DNA from: Chryseobacterium sp. c4a
GTDB lineage: Bacteria; Bacteroidota; Bacteroidia; Flavobacteriales; Weeksellaceae
Length of the DNA: 64,000 nucleotides
Direction of reading: 5' to 3'
Assembly: GCF_009900745.1 (NCBI RefSeq)
Contig: NZ_WXVU01000012.1
Coordinates: forward strand, 62,001 to 126,000
Shown: positions 61,881-64,000 of the stretch, one piece after another
Position numbering within the stretch: the first letter of the stretch is position 1
Layout: each line of letters begins with the position of its first letter
The notes under the pieces: generated by a model
What the model was told of the DNA's origin: nothing
What the model saw: the letters and a program-made list of their open reading frames with translations, nothing else
Database searches by the model: none
Program-made: the position numbers and the translations under genes

Positions 61881-63788
61881 ATGAGAAATTACTTAATAGA
61901 AGATTTACCACAATATTTTGAAGATTACAAAAAATCGATCAAAAATCCGAAGAAATTCTGGGACAAGGTAGCCGATCAAAACTTCGTGTGGTATCAGAGA
62001 TGGAGCAAGGTTGTTAAGTATGATATGAATGAAGCTAAAATCGAATGGTTCAAAAACGCCAAACTTAATATCACAAAAAACTGTCTGGACAGACATCTCG
62101 CCATAAGAGGAGAAAAAACAGCAATTATCTGGGAACCCAATGATCCAAAAGAAGAGGCTCAGCATATTTCATACAACGAACTGTATACCCGCGTTAATAA
62201 AACAGCTAATGTTTTAAAGGAGATGGGTATTGAAAAAGGAGATAGAGTCTGCATCTACCTTCCGATGATTCCGGAGCTGGCCGTTACCATGCTGGCTTGT
62301 GCTAAACTAGGAGCTGTTCATTCCGTTATTTTCGCGGGATTTTCTGCTTCTGCAGTTTCTTCAAGAGTAAATGACTGTGAAGCAAAAATGGTAATCACTT
62401 CCGATGGAAGCTACAGAGGAAACAAAGTTCTGGATCTGAAAAGTATTGTAGATGAAGCATTAGAAAAAACACCAACGGTTGAAAATGTCTTAGTCGTTAA
62501 AAGAACTCACAACGAGATCAAAATGAAAGAAGGAAGAGATTATTGGCTGGCAGATTTGTACGAAAAAGCTTCTCCTGATTTCGTAACCGTTATCATGGAT
62601 TCTGAAGATCCGCTTTTCATTCTTTACACTTCCGGTTCTACAGGAAAACCAAAAGGAATGCTTCATACATGTGCCGGATATATGGTGTACACTGCTTATA
62701 CCTTCAAAAATGTATTTAATTATAAAGAAAATGATATTTATTGGTGTACCGCTGATATCGGCTGGATTACCGGTCACTCTTATATTCTTTACGGCCCACT
62801 ATTAAATGGAGCTACTACGGTCATTTTCGAAGGTGTTCCTACTTATCCTGAACCGGATCGTTTCTGGGAGGTAATTGAAAAACATAAGATCACTCAATTT
62901 TATACCGCTCCTACCGCAATTCGTTCTTTGGCTAAAGAAAGTGCAGAGTGGGTAGATAAACATGATCTAAGCTCTCTTAAAGTCATTGGATCTGTTGGAG
63001 AACCTATCAATGATGAAGCATGGCATTGGTTTAATGATCATGTTGGAAAGAAAAAGTGCCCTATTGTTGATACCTGGTGGCAAACTGAAACTGGGGGAAT
63101 CATGATTTCACCGCTTCCTTTTGTTACTCCAACCAAACCAACGTACGCTACCCTTCCTTTACCAGGAATTCAACCTGTTCTAATGGATGATAAACGCAAT
63201 GAAATTACAGGAAATCAGGTAACCGGAAACTTATGTATCCGTTTTCCATGGCCAGGAATTGCAAGAACCATCTGGGGCGACCATCAAAGATATAAGGAAA
63301 CCTATTTTACAGCTTTTCCAGGGAAATATTTTACAGGTGATGGTGCTCTACGAGATGAAGTGGGCTACTACAGAATTACAGGACGTGTAGACGATGTCAT
63401 CATCGTTTCCGGGCACAATCTTGGAACAGCTCCTATTGAAGACAGCATCAACCAACACCCTGCCGTGGCAGAATCTGCTATCGTAGGGTATCCTCACGAT
63501 ATCAAAGGAAATGCCCTGTATGGCTATGTAATGCTTAAAGAAACCGGAGAAAGCCGTGATAAAGAAAATCTTAAAAAAGAAATTAATCAGCTGATCTCAG
63601 ATCAGATCGGCCCTATTGCCAAACTGGATAAAATTCAGTTTGTTTCAGGACTTCCCAAAACACGTTCAGGTAAAATTATGCGTAGAATCCTTAGAAAAAT
63701 TGCAGAAGGCGACTTCAGCAACTTTGGAGACATCAGCACCTTATTAAATCCTGAAATTGTAGATGAAATTAAAAACGAAAGAATTTAA
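61881..63788 (+). CDS. acs: Acetyl-CoA synthetase
   Basis: A 635-residue AMP-forming acetate-CoA ligase. ATP loop YTSGSTGKPKGML, pocket DTWWQTETGG, and the acetylation-site Lys in PKTRSGKIMRR are all present. It ends the module and is the expected target of the SLC5-kinase system, as acs is in the CrbSR regulon of Vibrio and Pseudomonas. 120 bases after the PrpE-like gene. Confidence 0.95.
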   Translation: MRNYLIEDLPQYFEDYKKSIKNPKKFWDKVADQNFVWYQRWSKVVKYDMNEAKIEWFKNAKLNITKNCLDRHLAIRGEKTAIIWEPNDPKEEAQHISYNELYTRVNKTANVLKEMGIEKGDRVCIYLPMIPELAVTMLACAKLGAVHSVIFAGFSASAVSSRVNDCEAKMVITSDGSYRGNKVLDLKSIVDEALEKTPTVENVLVVKRTHNEIKMKEGRDYWLADLYEKASPDFVTVIMDSEDPLFILYTSGSTGKPKGMLHTCAGYMVYTAYTFKNVFNYKENDIYWCTADIGWITGHSYILYGPLLNGATTVIFEGVPTYPEPDRFWEVIEKHKITQFYTAPTAIRSLAKESAEWVDKHDLSSLKVIGSVGEPINDEAWHWFNDHVGKKKCPIVDTWWQTETGGIMISPLPFVTPTKPTYATLPLPGIQPVLMDDKRNEITGNQVTGNLCIRFPWPGIARTIWGDHQRYKETYFTAFPGKYFTGDGALRDEVGYYRITGRVDDVIIVSGHNLGTAPIEDSINQHPAVAESAIVGYPHDIKGNALYGYVMLKETGESRDKENLKKEINQLISDQIGPIAKLDKIQFVSGLPKTRSGKIMRRILRKIAEGDFSNFGDISTLLNPEIVDEIKNERI

Positions 63789-63807
63789 TTAAATTCAAAT
63801 ATTACGA

Positions 63808-63846
63808 TTAAGAGATCATTTCTATAAAGTGGTCTCTTTATTTTTA
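63808..63846 (+). terminator. Terminator of the acs module
   Basis: AGAGATCA/TGGTCTCT stem with one G-T pair, 11-base loop and T-rich tail, 22 bases after the acs stop. Confidence 0.7.
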
Positions 63847-63935
63847 TCTCTCGCAGATTTTGCAGATGGTTATGTTGTAGCACAGTGAAAGGTAATGAGA
63901 GCAATCTCAGTGTGAAAAATCTAGGCAATATAAAA

Positions 63936-63971
63936 GATTCTTCACTGCATTTTGCTTCGTTCAGAATAACA
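63936..63971. repeat. Dispersed noncoding repeat near window end
   Basis: GATTCTTCACTGCATTTTGC followed by TTCGTTCAGAATAACA resembles a dispersed element common in Chryseobacterium-like genomes. No gene is seen from here to the window end. Confidence 0.3.
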
Positions 63972-64000
63972 GAGTACAGAATACCACCTGTTCATTTTTA

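Noticed and set aside
1..64000. CRISPR arrays, rRNA operons and complete insertion sequences
   Set aside because: No regular spaced repeat array, rRNA sequence or transposase with paired ends was seen. The InsA-like gene lacks a catalytic partner.

Overview
The window reads as chromosome of a Bacteroidota bacterium of the family Weeksellaceae, most likely Chryseobacterium or a close relative. The support is low GC, GLPGLI and DUF2911 proteins, SusC-era TonB uptake logic, double-glycine 'bacteriocin-like' leader peptides, a Bacteroidota-type N-acylated arginine pathway, and promoters of the TTTG-N19/20-TAnnTTTG type. Genus is inferred from gene content only; no rRNA or complete tRNA gene was seen.

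Layout. 1-13.5 kb is accessory: a partial lipoprotein, a decayed frame, a tRNA-Ser 3'-end fragment with a duplicated terminator that brackets two secreted-protein genes, an agmatine-deiminase-like lipoprotein, two AraC-type regulators, two tandem GG-leader peptides, a serine hydrolase, an exported argininosuccinate-lyase paralog and small enzymes. 13.6-18.9 kb holds trxB, holA and assorted enzymes. 19-24.2 kb is a minus-strand run built around two O6-methylguanine methyltransferases (Ada-type and Ogt-type). 24.2-28.1 kb has envelope proteins and a small SRPBCC-EVE-MarR operon. 28.1-32.9 kb is a siderophore uptake operon (TonB receptor, PepSY membrane protein, esterase). 33-36.9 kb is a run of unrecognised proteins.

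37-52.2 kb is the metabolic core. A pyrimidine operon (pyrB-carA-carB, interrupted by a four-helix-bundle gene) lies next to a complete eight-gene arginine operon (GNAT-argG-argC-argD-argF'-argB-argE-argH). Both consume carbamoyl phosphate made by CarAB. The pyr operon is preceded by a consensus promoter, a 23-codon leader reading frame and an intrinsic terminator that starts inside the leader stop codon, which is the architecture of coupled transcription-translation attenuation. The arg operon is divergent from a stand-alone InsA-like zinc-ribbon/HTH protein.

53-63.8 kb is a short-chain carboxylate module: porin, MHS-type transporter, two small membrane proteins, an SLC5-histidine kinase fusion, a receiver-only response regulator, a propionyl-CoA-synthetase-like ligase and acetyl-CoA synthetase. 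It resembles the CrbS/CrbR acetate switch of Proteobacteria.

The most notable items are the pyr leader attenuator, the InsA-like candidate regulator at the arg operon, the SLC5-kinase acetate module, the GG-leader peptides, the exported lyase paralog and the four-helix-bundle gene flanked by inverted repeats.
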